From Gordonia gummivorans (lineage in GTDB: Bacteria > Actinomycetota > Actinomycetes > Mycobacteriales > Mycobacteriaceae), in NCBI RefSeq assembly GCF_022513585.1, contig NZ_JAKWBF010000021.1:38136-102135 (forward strand): a stretch of 64,000 nucleotides of DNA, given 5' to 3'. Position 1 is the stretch's first letter. Each line of letters begins with the position of its first letter. Under the pieces are notes generated by a model. It did not search any database and had not been told where the DNA came from. It worked only from the letters and a program-made list of their open reading frames with translations. The position numbers and the translations under genes were made by a program. Below are positions 16,897 to 25,531 of the stretch, piece after piece.

Positions 16897-19473
16897 GTGA
16901 CTGCTCCGAACCTCACCCGCGACCAGGCGCGCGAACGCGCCGCCACCATCTCCGTCACCAACTACACCGTCGACCTCGACCTCACCGACGGTGCCGGCGC
17001 ACCCGGAACCGAGACCTTCCGGTCGTCGAGCACCGTGACCTTCGGTGCCACCGAAGGCGCGAGCACCTTCATCGATCTGGTTGCACCGCGCCTGCTGTCG
17101 GCCACGTTGAACGGCACCGACCTCGACATCTCCGACTTCGACGAGTCGGTGGGGATCAAGCTGCCGAATCTGGCCGCCGACAACACGCTGGTGGTCGTCG
17201 CCGACTGCGCGTACTCCAACACCGGCGAGGGCCTGCACCGCTTCGTCGATCAGAGTGACGACTCGGTCTACCTGTACTCGCAGTTCGAAACCGCCGACGC
17301 CAAGCGCATGTTCGCCTGTTTCGACCAACCCGATCTCAAGGCGACCTACACCCTGACGGTCAAGGCGGCCGCCGATTGGAAGGTCATCTCCAACGCGGCG
17401 ACCGAATCGGTGACCGACGGGGTACACCGGTTCACCGAGACAGCGCCGATGAGCACCTATCTGGTCGCGCTGATCGCCGGCCCGTACGCCGAATGGACCG
17501 ACGTCTACACCGACGATCACGGCGACATCCCGCTCGGCATCTACTGCCGCGCATCCCTCGCCGAGTTCATGGATCACGAGCGGCTGTTCACCGAGACCAA
17601 GCAGGGATTTGCCTTCTACCACAAGAACTTCGGCACTCCGTACGCATTCGGCAAGTACGACCAGCTCTTCGTCCCCGAGTTCAACGCCGGCGCCATGGAG
17701 AACGCCGGTGCGGTGACCTTCCTCGAGGACTACGTGTTCCGGTCGCGGGTGACAAAATACAACTATGAGCGACGCGCCGAGACCGTCCTGCACGAGATGG
17801 CGCACATGTGGTTCGGCGATCTCGTCACCATGACCTGGTGGGACGACCTGTGGCTCAACGAATCCTTTGCCACCTTCGCCTCGGTGCTGTGCCAGGCCGA
17901 GGCCACCGAGTACACCAGTGCGTGGACGACGTTCGCGAACGTGGAGAAGTCGTGGGCCTACCGGCAGGACCAGTTGCCTTCCACCCACCCCGTCGCCGCC
18001 GACATCCCCGACATCGCCGCGGTCGAGGTGAACTTCGACGGCATCACCTACGCGAAGGGCGCTTCGGTCCTCAAGCAGCTCGTCGCCTACGTCGGCCTCG
18101 AGGATTTCCTCGCCGGGCTGCGTGACTACTTCGTGAGCCACAAGTACGGCAACGCCACCTTCTCCGATCTGCTTGCGGCGCTGGAGAAGTCGTCGGGTCG
18201 CGACCTGTCCGACTGGGGCAACCAGTGGTTGCGCACCACCGGCATCAACGTCATGCGACCCGATTTCGAGGTCGACGACGACGGCAAGTTCACGCGGTTC
18301 ACCGTCGTGCAGGACGGTGCACTGCCTGGCGCGGGAGAGACCCGTACCCATCGGATGGGTGTGGGCATCTACGCCGACAACGGATCCGGCGCACTGGAGC
18401 GCGTACACAGCGTCGAACTCGACGTGTCCGGGGATCGCACCGACGTCGCCGATCTGGTGGGCGTCGAACGCGGTGCACTGATACTGCTCAACGACGGCGA
18501 TCTCACCTATGCGTCGATCCGGCTCGACCCGGAGTCGCTGGCCACCGCGACCGCGCGCATCGGCGACATCACCGACTCCATGCCCCGCACGCTGGTGTGG
18601 TCGGCGGCGTGGGAAATGACCCGTCAAGCCGAGATGCGGGCCCGTGACTTCGTCGAACTGGTGGAACGCGGTATCTCCGCCGAAACCGAGATCGGGGTCG
18701 TCCAACGGGTTCTGCTGCAGGCGACCACCGCGATCGAGGCCTATGCCGACCCCGAGTGGGTGAGCGCCGAGGGGCGGTCGGGTTTCAGTGCTCGCCTCCT
18801 CGAACTCGCGCGTGCGGCGCAAGGCGGATCCGATCACCAACTCGCGTACGTCAACACCCTGCTCGCCGGTCTGCTCAATGCCGACCAGGTCGACGTGGTG
18901 CGCGGGCTACTCGACGGTGACGACCCCGCCGACCACGGCCTGCCAGGACTGGCCGTCGATACCGACCTCCGCTGGAAACTGGTGCGCGCGTTGGCAACTG
19001 CGGGAGCCATCGACACCGATCCGGATTCCACCCCGATCATCGACGCCGAGGCCGCCCGCGACAACACTGCCACCGGAACCCGCCAGGCGGCCGCGGCCCG
19101 CACCGCGCGACCGCTTGCCGAGGCCAAGGCCGACGCATGGGCAAAGGCCATCGACGACGACTCGTTGTCGAACATCTTCACCCGCACGATGATCGAGGGC
19201 TTCGCCCGTCCGGGCCAAGGCGAACTGCTCGAACCCTATGTGGCCAAGTACTTCGACGCGGTCCCCGAGGTATGGGCTCGTCGTTCGAGCGAGGTCGCGC
19301 AGACGGTGGTGATCGGCCTCTATCCCAGCGGGGCGATGACCGAGGACGCGCTGTCGCTCGCCGACGACTTCCTCGCCGGCGATCATCCGCCCGCTCTCAA
19401 GCGCCTGATCGCCGAGGGCCGCGACGGTGTTGCGCGATCGTTGCGCGCACGGAGGTTCGACCGCGGCGAGTGA
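16897..19473 (+). CDS. pepN: Aminopeptidase N (M1 family)
   Basis: 858-aa zinc aminopeptidase that trims N-terminal residues from peptides downstream of Clp and proteasome-like degradation. GAMEN exopeptidase motif at 265-269, HEMAH at 299-303 and the third zinc ligand Glu322 in WLNESF. The C-terminal half is the helical ERAP1-like domain. GTG 16897 starts the family-typical [12 protein letters not shown]. It ends 3 bp before the convergent response-regulator gene, with no room for a separate terminator. Confidence 0.97.
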   Translation: MTAPNLTRDQARERAATISVTNYTVDLDLTDGAGAPGTETFRSSSTVTFGATEGASTFIDLVAPRLLSATLNGTDLDISDFDESVGIKLPNLAADNTLVVVADCAYSNTGEGLHRFVDQSDDSVYLYSQFETADAKRMFACFDQPDLKATYTLTVKAAADWKVISNAATESVTDGVHRFTETAPMSTYLVALIAGPYAEWTDVYTDDHGDIPLGIYCRASLAEFMDHERLFTETKQGFAFYHKNFGTPYAFGKYDQLFVPEFNAGAMENAGAVTFLEDYVFRSRVTKYNYERRAETVLHEMAHMWFGDLVTMTWWDDLWLNESFATFASVLCQAEATEYTSAWTTFANVEKSWAYRQDQLPSTHPVAADIPDIAAVEVNFDGITYAKGASVLKQLVAYVGLEDFLAGLRDYFVSHKYGNATFSDLLAALEKSSGRDLSDWGNQWLRTTGINVMRPDFEVDDDGKFTRFTVVQDGALPGAGETRTHRMGVGIYADNGSGALERVHSVELDVSGDRTDVADLVGVERGALILLNDGDLTYASIRLDPESLATATARIGDITDSMPRTLVWSAAWEMTRQAEMRARDFVELVERGISAETEIGVVQRVLLQATTAIEAYADPEWVSAEGRSGFSARLLELARAAQGGSDHQLAYVNTLLAGLLNADQVDVVRGLLDGDDPADHGLPGLAVDTDLRWKLVRALATAGAIDTDPDSTPIIDAEAARDNTATGTRQAAAARTARPLAEAKADAWAKAIDDDSLSNIFTRTMIEGFARPGQGELLEPYVAKYFDAVPEVWARRSSEVAQTVVIGLYPSGAMTEDALSLADDFLAGDHPPALKRLIAEGRDGVARSLRARRFDRGE

Positions 19474-19476
19474 CTC

Positions 19477-20196
19477 TCAGGGCGTGACGTGCCACACGTA
19501 GCGCACTTGCGGTCGGCCGGTGTTGCCATACTCGGTGACCCGGTCGACCGCACCGTCGTCGGCCAGCCGTTCCAGGTAGCGCCATGCGGTGACACGTGAA
19601 CTACCCAGCCGCGCAGCAACTTCAGAGGCAGTGAGGCCCGCCGGGCTGTCCTGGATCGCACGCCCGACGGTGTCCTCGGTCTCCGGCACGGCCCCCTTCT
19701 TGGCGGTCCGGCGATCGCCCGTCATCCGCAGTTCCGACACCGCACGGTCGACGTCACGCTGGCTGACTGCGTCACCGCTCCCCGACAGCGCTTCCCGATA
19801 CCGTCGATACTGGCCGATCTTCTCCTCGAACGCTGCGAAGGTGAACGGTTTGAGGAGATACAGCAGGACGCCGTGCGACATCGCAGTCCGAACGGTCGCC
19901 AGTTCGCGCTGCGCGGTGATGGCGATGACGTCCGGACCTGGCCGAAGCCCCGACAGCGCCGCCGCGAGGTCGACGCCCCGGGCATCGGGCAGACCGAGGT
20001 CGAGCAAGACCAGATCGATCGGCGCCCCGTCCGACACCGCAGCACTGGCGGTACGCATCGCATCGTGTGCGGTCGCCACGGTGGCCACCACCTCGAAACC
20101 GCCCATGCGACGAAGATATTCACCGTTCGCCTCGGCGATCACCGGCTCGTCTTCGACGATCAGCACCCGGATCGGACGATCCCCAGACTCGCTCAC
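19477..20196 (-). CDS. CitB/DcuR-type response regulator
   Basis: 239-aa two-component regulator. The receiver domain (1-125) has acidic pocket VEDEP, phospho-acceptor Asp66 in LLDLGLPD, and the Lys in LLKPF. The C-terminal part (190-239) is a winged HTH (LTASEVAARLGSSRVTAWRYL). It overlaps the sensor kinase gene by 4 bp (ATGA). With the kinase and the neighbouring dicarboxylate carrier it most likely senses C4-dicarboxylates or citrate and activates uptake. Confidence 0.93.
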   Translation of the reverse strand: MSESGDRPIRVLIVEDEPVIAEANGEYLRRMGGFEVVATVATAHDAMRTASAAVSDGAPIDLVLLDLGLPDARGVDLAAALSGLRPGPDVIAITAQRELATVRTAMSHGVLLYLLKPFTFAAFEEKIGQYRRYREALSGSGDAVSQRDVDRAVSELRMTGDRRTAKKGAVPETEDTVGRAIQDSPAGLTASEVAARLGSSRVTAWRYLERLADDGAVDRVTEYGNTGRPQVRYVWHVTP

Positions 20197-21773
20197 GGGG
20201 CGCCCGTCGATCCGGTGTTGACGGCCCGACCCAACCGGGTCGTGACCACCGAGCCATAGGTGTTCTCCGCACGTAGCGTGCCGTGGTGGCGCGCGACCAC
20301 CTGCGCGACGAGTGCGAGTCCCAACCCACGTCCCGCCTCGTCGCCGCCGTTCTTGGTCGAGTACCCACGCTCCTGCGCCTTGGTGAACACATCCGGGTCC
20401 ATTCCCGGACCACTGTCGGCGACAGTGACCTCCAACGACGCGGCGTCGCCGACGATGGTCACCTCCACCCAGGGATCGTCGGGGTCGGCGGCGTCGAGGG
20501 CGTTGTCGATGAGATTGCCGACCACCGTGATCATCTCGCTCGGCTGCAGCAGGCCGGCCGTGCGGTCGGTGAGATGTGAGTCCTCGGTCAGGGTCAGCGT
20601 GATCCCCCGTTCGGATGCCTGGGCGATCTTGCCCAACAGCAGCGCCGCGAGCGTGGGCTCGACGACCGCGTCGGTCATGTGGTCGATGAGTTGTTGGGAC
20701 AGTTCCAGTTCGGTGGTGGCGGATCGTGCGGCCTCATCTGCTCGGCCCATCTCGATGAGCGTGATGATGGTGTGCAGCCGATTCGCGGACTCGTGCGCCC
20801 GCGAACGCAGCGTCTCGGCGAACCGCGTCATCGTGTCCAGCTCACCGAGTGCCTCGAGGACCTCACTGCGGTCACGGATCGTGACCACCGCGCCATCCTC
20901 GCGGCCGGGCACCGGCGATCTGCTCATCATCAGCACGCGGCCCCGATGCGCGGTCAGGACGTCGTCGAGCGATCCGACCCCGTCGGTGAGGAAGCCCGGC
21001 ATGTCGAGCTGGTTCTCGCCGGCGTCGGCCACAGATCCGAGAAGCCGCCTCGCCTCGTCGTTGGCCAGCACCGCACGCCCGTCGTCGAGCACGATGAGAC
21101 CTTCTCTGATCGCGTGCAGTACGGCGTCGTGGTGCTCGTACATCAGGCGGAGTTCGGCGGGCGCGAGGCCTCCGGTCTGCGCTCGCAACCTCCTCCGGAT
21201 GAGCCATAGTCCACCGAACGCGACCACCAGGCTCGCCACGGCGACGGTCAGGATCAGCGGCAGCTGACCCATCCACGCCTCGGTGAGCTTCTCGATGGTG
21301 ATGCCCGCAGCGACCATCCCGACGATGCGACCGTCGGGCGCACGCACCGGTGCGATCGTGCGGATCGACGGCCCGAGGGTGCCGGTCTCCTCCTCGGTGT
21401 ACACCTCCCCCCGCAACGCCTGCGCTGTCGCACCGATGTACTTCTGCCCGATCAGGGCGGGCGTGGTGTGGGTGAATCGGGTTCCGTCGGTCGACATGAT
21501 CGTGATGAAGGCGATCCCGGTCGCGGCTCGGACCTGCTCGGTGACCGGCTGCAGTGCCGCCGTCGGGTCAGGTGCCTCGAGCGCCGCGGCCACCGACGGC
21601 GCATCGGCCAAGGCGACCGCGACGGCGGTGACCTGGTCGCGCGCGGCGCGCTCCTCGTCGATGCGGCTGTCGATGACGGCCAGCACGCTGCCCCCGATCA
21701 CGATGACCGCGACCACTGCCACCTGCAGTGCGACCGCCTGTCCCGCCAGGCTTCGCGGCAGGAGCTTGCCCAT
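20193..21773 (-). CDS. CitA/DcuS-type sensor histidine kinase
   Basis: 526-aa membrane sensor kinase. TM1 lies at about 10-33, an extracytoplasmic single-Cache domain at 35-170, and TM2 at about 172-194; a cytoplasmic PAS domain (about 215-310) is followed by the dimerisation helix with the probable phospho-His in SRAHESANRLH. The ATPase domain has NLIDNAL, DSGPGM and GRGLGLAL. This is the architecture of CitA/DcuS/DctB-like carboxylate sensors. It is divergent from dctA with 160 bp between, so the two-component pair and the carrier form one regulatory unit. Confidence 0.93.
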   Translation of the reverse strand: MGKLLPRSLAGQAVALQVAVVAVIVIGGSVLAVIDSRIDEERAARDQVTAVAVALADAPSVAAALEAPDPTAALQPVTEQVRAATGIAFITIMSTDGTRFTHTTPALIGQKYIGATAQALRGEVYTEEETGTLGPSIRTIAPVRAPDGRIVGMVAAGITIEKLTEAWMGQLPLILTVAVASLVVAFGGLWLIRRRLRAQTGGLAPAELRLMYEHHDAVLHAIREGLIVLDDGRAVLANDEARRLLGSVADAGENQLDMPGFLTDGVGSLDDVLTAHRGRVLMMSRSPVPGREDGAVVTIRDRSEVLEALGELDTMTRFAETLRSRAHESANRLHTIITLIEMGRADEAARSATTELELSQQLIDHMTDAVVEPTLAALLLGKIAQASERGITLTLTEDSHLTDRTAGLLQPSEMITVVGNLIDNALDAADPDDPWVEVTIVGDAASLEVTVADSGPGMDPDVFTKAQERGYSTKNGGDEAGRGLGLALVAQVVARHHGTLRAENTYGSVVTTRLGRAVNTGSTGAP

Positions 21774-21842
21774 CTCGACTCCTCACGGTGTCCCGACCGC
21801 TTTCGGTTCCCGACCGGGCCGTGTGAACGTAATGAACGCAAG

Positions 21843-21858
21843 GGTGACCCGAGTCACA
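21843..21858. promoter_or_regulatory. Near-consensus CRP/GlxR-type site upstream of dctA
   Basis: GGTGACCCGAGTCACA matches TGTGA-N6-TCACA at nine of ten defined bases and lies 76 bp before the dctA start, in the gap shared with the sensor kinase gene. It would add global carbon control to the local two-component control. Binding is inferred. Confidence 0.45.
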
Positions 21859-21933
21859 ACCAACCATCACCATTTCTACCGAACCCCCGACAACGACGAC
21901 CGCAGGACATGCGACAACCCGAGAGGTAGACCG

Positions 21934-23340
21934 ATGACCTTCAGATCGCGAGCGCAGACCCCGTCCGCCGAACCACCGCTGGACAAGCGCATCGAGAAGC
22001 GCGACCGGACCCACTGGCTCTACATCGCGGTGATCGTCGCGGTTGCGGCCGGCATCGTGGTCGGTCTCGTGTGGCCGGAGTTCGGCAAGGACATCGCGTT
22101 CCTCGGCTCGATGTTCATCGACCTCATCAAGATGATGATCGCTCCGGTGATCTTCTGCACCATCGTGCTCGGCATCGGGTCGGTGCGGAAGGCCGCGACC
22201 GTCGGCAAGGTCGGTGGCCTGGCCTTCGTCTACTTCCTCGTGATGTCGACCGTCGCGTTGGCCATCGGTCTCGTCGTCGGCAACCTCATCAAGCCGGGCG
22301 AGGGACTCAACATCGACGCCAATGCGGGCAAGGGCGCCGAACTGGCCGAGGAGGCCCACGAGTCGGGCGGCACCATCGAGTTCATCCGCGGCATCGTGCC
22401 GGAATCGATGCTCTCAGCCCTCACGGAGGGCAGCGTGCTTCAGGCGCTGTTCGTCGCGCTGCTGGTGGGCTTCGCGATCCAGGCGATGGGACGCACCGGT
22501 GAGCCGATCCTCACCGCGGTCGCCTACTTCCAGAAGCTGGTGTTCAAGGTGCTCATTATGATCCTGTGGGTCGCCCCGATCGGCGCATTCGGCGCGATCG
22601 CCAACGTCGTGGGACAGACCGGCTGGGAAGCCGTCAAACAGTTGGCCGTTCTCATGTTGGCCTTCTACATCACCTGCATCGTGTTCGTATTCGGCATTCT
22701 CGGTGTGCTGCTGCGCACCATGGCCGGGGTGTCGATCTTCCGTCTGGTGCGCTATCTGGCGCGCGAGTATCTGCTGATCTTCGCGACGTCGTCGTCGGAA
22801 TCCGCGCTGCCCCGGCTGATCGCCAAGATGGAGCATCTCGGCGTGGACAAGACCACCGTGGGCGTGGTGGTGCCCACCGGCTATTCGTTCAACCTCGACG
22901 GCACCGCGATCTACCTCACGATGGCCTCGATCTTCATCGCCGACGCCATGGGCGATCCGCTGTCGATCGGTGAGCAGATCGGGCTCTTGGCGTTCATGAT
23001 CATCGCCTCCAAGGGCGCCGCCGGTGTCACGGGCGCCGGACTGGCCACTCTGGCGGGCGGATTGCAGGCACATCGGCCGGAAATGCTCGACGGCGTCGGC
23101 ATGATCGTCGGCATCGACCGATTCATGTCGGAAGCCCGGGCGGTCACCAACTTCTCCGGCAATGCGGTGGCCACCCTGCTCGTCGGATCGTGGACCCACA
23201 CCTACAACCCGGATCGGGTGGAGGATGTGCTGTCGGGTCGCGAACCCTTCAACGAGGCCAACATGGTCGACGACGACCTCGACCATCTACCCAGCACGAA
23301 GACCCAGACCGACGATGCGCCGGAGCTGGTCAAACAGTAG
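21934..23340 (+). CDS. dctA: C4-dicarboxylate transporter DctA
   Basis: 468-aa dicarboxylate/cation symporter (DAACS family) importing succinate, fumarate and malate. Multiple membrane helices; the re-entrant loops show the serine-rich ATSSSESALPRL and the NLDGTAIYLTMASIFIA motif, both hallmarks of the glutamate/dicarboxylate carriers. ATG 21934 follows GAGAGG at good spacing; the frame extends far upstream but without similarity. Flanked by its probable two-component regulator and closed by a strong terminator. Confidence 0.95.
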   Translation: MTFRSRAQTPSAEPPLDKRIEKRDRTHWLYIAVIVAVAAGIVVGLVWPEFGKDIAFLGSMFIDLIKMMIAPVIFCTIVLGIGSVRKAATVGKVGGLAFVYFLVMSTVALAIGLVVGNLIKPGEGLNIDANAGKGAELAEEAHESGGTIEFIRGIVPESMLSALTEGSVLQALFVALLVGFAIQAMGRTGEPILTAVAYFQKLVFKVLIMILWVAPIGAFGAIANVVGQTGWEAVKQLAVLMLAFYITCIVFVFGILGVLLRTMAGVSIFRLVRYLAREYLLIFATSSSESALPRLIAKMEHLGVDKTTVGVVVPTGYSFNLDGTAIYLTMASIFIADAMGDPLSIGEQIGLLAFMIIASKGAAGVTGAGLATLAGGLQAHRPEMLDGVGMIVGIDRFMSEARAVTNFSGNAVATLLVGSWTHTYNPDRVEDVLSGREPFNEANMVDDDLDHLPSTKTQTDDAPELVKQ

Positions 23341-23348
23341 CGAGCACA

Positions 23349-23388
23349 CGCAAAGGGCGCTCCCACCTCGGTGGGAGCGCCCTTTGCG
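23349..23388. terminator. Strong hairpin terminator after dctA
   Basis: Perfect 18-bp stem (arm CGCAAAGGGCGCTCCCAC) with a CTCG tetraloop, starting 9 bp after the dctA stop. It lies in a convergent gap and could serve both strands. Confidence 0.88.
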
Positions 23389-23426
23389 CTGTGTGCTCTC
23401 AGAACGGGCCGGATCGGCCCTCGATG

Positions 23427-23921
23427 TCAGCTCGACGCGGCGGCTGTCGCCATCACATGCAGTGCTGCGATGAGTCCGTCGATCAGCTTGCCCTGCCGGA
23501 AGCTGGTGACGGCTGCGGTGACGCCGAGCGCTGCGACACGATCGTTGACCCGGTCGGCCACGGCGACACCGGAAACCACCACGGCATCACGCGAGCTCGG
23601 CGAGACCGCGATAAGGGTTCCGTACGCGGGTTCCGGAGCCTTGGCGAGCACGGCCCGGGCGGAGGCAACGGCGTCGTCGCCCAGGTCGCCGAGGTACACC
23701 GAGAACCGTACGAGCGCTTTCTCGCTGGCGGCCTTGAGTGCGTCGTCGAGCGCGATCAGTTCGTCGCGGCTGAACGGCGGCGTGGTGGGCGCCTGGCCTG
23801 GGTAGCGGGTGGCCGAGACGCGTCCGCTGTTGGTGATCACGGTGCCGATGGGCAGCTCGGCCGGCGACGAGACCGTCAGCTCGCCGTGCGAGATCGGTTG
23901 GGTTACCTCACCACTTGCCAC
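23427..23921 (-). CDS. DUF5130 (TPM-like) protein, Rv2468c-like
   Basis: 164-aa conserved actinobacterial protein. Residues about 50-160 look like a TPM-type alpha/beta domain with the stretch RDAVVVSGVAVADRVNDRV. I chose GTG 23921 because GGAGG sits eight bases ahead of it, although this start overlaps the upstream gene by 14 bp; ATG 23936 is the alternative. No signal peptide or membrane segment. Syntenic with mycobacterial Rv2468c; function unknown. Confidence 0.8.
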   Translation of the reverse strand: MASGEVTQPISHGELTVSSPAELPIGTVITNSGRVSATRYPGQAPTTPPFSRDELIALDDALKAASEKALVRFSVYLGDLGDDAVASARAVLAKAPEPAYGTLIAVSPSSRDAVVVSGVAVADRVNDRVAALGVTAAVTSFRQGKLIDGLIAALHVMATAAASS

Positions 23922-24162
23922 TTGCCGAACCTCCATCCACATCGCCGGGTTCTGCGTGTCGCGGCAGGGCCATCGGCTCGATGTCGGTGGCACTGAACAG
24001 CAGCGGCGCGCGATCCCACGGCTCGTCGAGTGTGTACTCCTGAACCTTCGGGTACTTCACCCCGAACGAAAACGCCATCGACACGACACACAGCACGACG
24101 AAGAAAACCGTGATGATCGTGACCGGCACTCCGATGGGGACGATCAGGCTGTCGATGTCCAT
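23908..24162 (-). CDS. Small single-span membrane protein
   Basis: 84 aa with one membrane helix (about 10-33) and a cytoplasmic tail holding LFSATDIEPMALPRH and ending GGSASGKW. It overlaps the DUF5130 gene, so the two are co-transcribed. The same pair occurs in mycobacteria at this place. Role unknown; the conserved tail suggests a docking function (inference). Confidence 0.75.
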   Translation of the reverse strand: MDIDSLIVPIGVPVTIITVFFVVLCVVSMAFSFGVKYPKVQEYTLDEPWDRAPLLFSATDIEPMALPRHAEPGDVDGGSASGKW

Positions 24163-24305
24163 GTCACCCTTTCGATCGGTTGTGCCTGCGCGGCGCGGAC
24201 GTGGTCATGAACGCTCCGGCGCAGGTCGTGAAAACAATCTAGCCCACCTAGGACGGTCTGGTGCAGCGGACCCCTACAGCGCGTCGTAGAACTCTGCGGA
24301 CCCGT

Positions 24306-24884
24306 TCAGGCTGCGCCGACGGCGAGGTATTGCTCCCAGGAGGGATCGATCTCCTTGATGGTCGACAGCAAACGCCAGTGGTGCCCCTTCGGCGCGGTCG
24401 GATTGTGGTGCAGAGTCCAGCCGAGCTCGGCGAGCAGCCGATCGGCCTTGCGGTGGTTGCAGCTCGCGCAACACGCGACGCAGTTGTCCCATCCATGCGC
24501 GCCGCCCCGGCTACGCGGTACGACGTGGTCGATGGTGGTCGCCCGGCCACTGCAATAGCCGCATCGAAATCGGTCGCGGTGCATGAGCGCGGCTCTGGTC
24601 ATCGGCACGACGGCCCGATAGGGAACCCGAATGTAGGTACGTAGCCGGATCACCGACGGGATCGGGACCACCGTGTCGACCGAGTGCACCGCGCGGCCTG
24701 GGTCTTCGGTGTGCACCACTTCGGCGCGTTCGCGCAGGATCAACACGATCGCGCGGCGGACCGAGATGGCGGTGAGCGGCTCGAAGGTCGCGTTGAGCAG
24801 CAGCACCCGGCGACGGCCCCACAGCGAGGAGCCGGATTCGGTCGTTGCCTGCGGTTTGATCGCCTGCTGTGCGCTGCGTGCCAT
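24306..24884 (-). CDS. HNH endonuclease domain protein
   Basis: 192-aa protein with an HNH nuclease domain in the middle: CGYCSG, then TIDHVVPRSRGG, then NCVACCASCNHRK, giving four zinc-binding cysteines and the catalytic His-Asn-His. N-terminal LLNATFEPLTAISVRRA is typical of the chromosomal family (Rv2469c-like) found beside glbO. ATG 24884 chosen over 24902. Its natural substrate is unknown; it is a housekeeping-type member, not part of a phage cassette here. Confidence 0.88.
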   Translation of the reverse strand: MARSAQQAIKPQATTESGSSLWGRRRVLLLNATFEPLTAISVRRAIVLILRERAEVVHTEDPGRAVHSVDTVVPIPSVIRLRTYIRVPYRAVVPMTRAALMHRDRFRCGYCSGRATTIDHVVPRSRGGAHGWDNCVACCASCNHRKADRLLAELGWTLHHNPTAPKGHHWRLLSTIKEIDPSWEQYLAVGAA

Positions 24885-25011
24885 TGCGCCTCCCGTCAAC
24901 ACCGGACGTGGTCACAGTTCACCACGGAACCCCGACATGCGCACGGCCGGAGAACCTCGATGTTGAGGGACCGTCGGACGCCCGTGACAATGGGTGGTGA
25001 AAGGTGGAGAC

Positions 25012-25458
25012 ATGAGTGGCGAGATCCCGGGCGGCATCGAGCCCGCCAACTCGGGCAGGCAGCAGGCACCCGACCCCCGCAGCTTCTATGAGGCGGTCGG
25101 CGGTGCCGAGACCTTCGACCGCATCACGGCGGTGTTCTACCGCGAGGTGGCCAAGGACGACGTCCTTCGACCGCTGTATCCCGAGGCCGATCTGGGACCG
25201 GCCGAGCGTCGTCTCCGCATGTTTCTCGAGCAGTACTGGGGTGGTCCGCGCACCTACTCCGACGAACGCGGACACCCCCGGCTGCGCATGCGGCACCATC
25301 CGTATCGCATCGGGCCGATCGAACGCGACGCCTGGCTGCGCTGCATGCACACGGCGATCGCGTCCATCGATGACGCCACGCTGGATTCCGAGCACCGGCG
25401 AGCGCTCACCGACTACATCGAGATGGCGGCGCAGTCGATGATGAATTCGCCCATCTGA
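25012..25458 (+). CDS. glbO: Truncated haemoglobin O (group II)
   Basis: 148-aa haem protein of the trHbO group. [13 protein letters not shown] and [12 protein letters not shown] (proximal His) are diagnostic; Trp in ERDAWLRC is the G8 residue, and Tyr in VFYREV the distal B10 residue. It carries about 28 extra N-terminal residues compared with the 128-aa M. tuberculosis protein. ATG 25012 is preceded by GGTGGAG. Possible roles are oxygen or peroxide chemistry and respiration support. Upstream of aglA as in mycobacteria. Confidence 0.96.
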   Translation: MSGEIPGGIEPANSGRQQAPDPRSFYEAVGGAETFDRITAVFYREVAKDDVLRPLYPEADLGPAERRLRMFLEQYWGGPRTYSDERGHPRLRMRHHPYRIGPIERDAWLRCMHTAIASIDDATLDSEHRRALTDYIEMAAQSMMNSPI

Positions 25459-25531
25459 CGTGCCCTCGGCGCGTCGCACCCGACGCGCCGACTTGACCTG
25501 GATTTCTCACCGAAAACCCAGGTAGGGCAGA

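Noticed and set aside
16627..18840. 737-codon minus-strand frame opposite pepN
   Set aside because: Antisense to the well-supported aminopeptidase; a by-product of high GC codon use.
21283..21933. N-terminal extension of dctA
   Set aside because: The upstream frame overlaps the sensor kinase antisense and has no transporter similarity; ATG 21934 has a good ribosome site.
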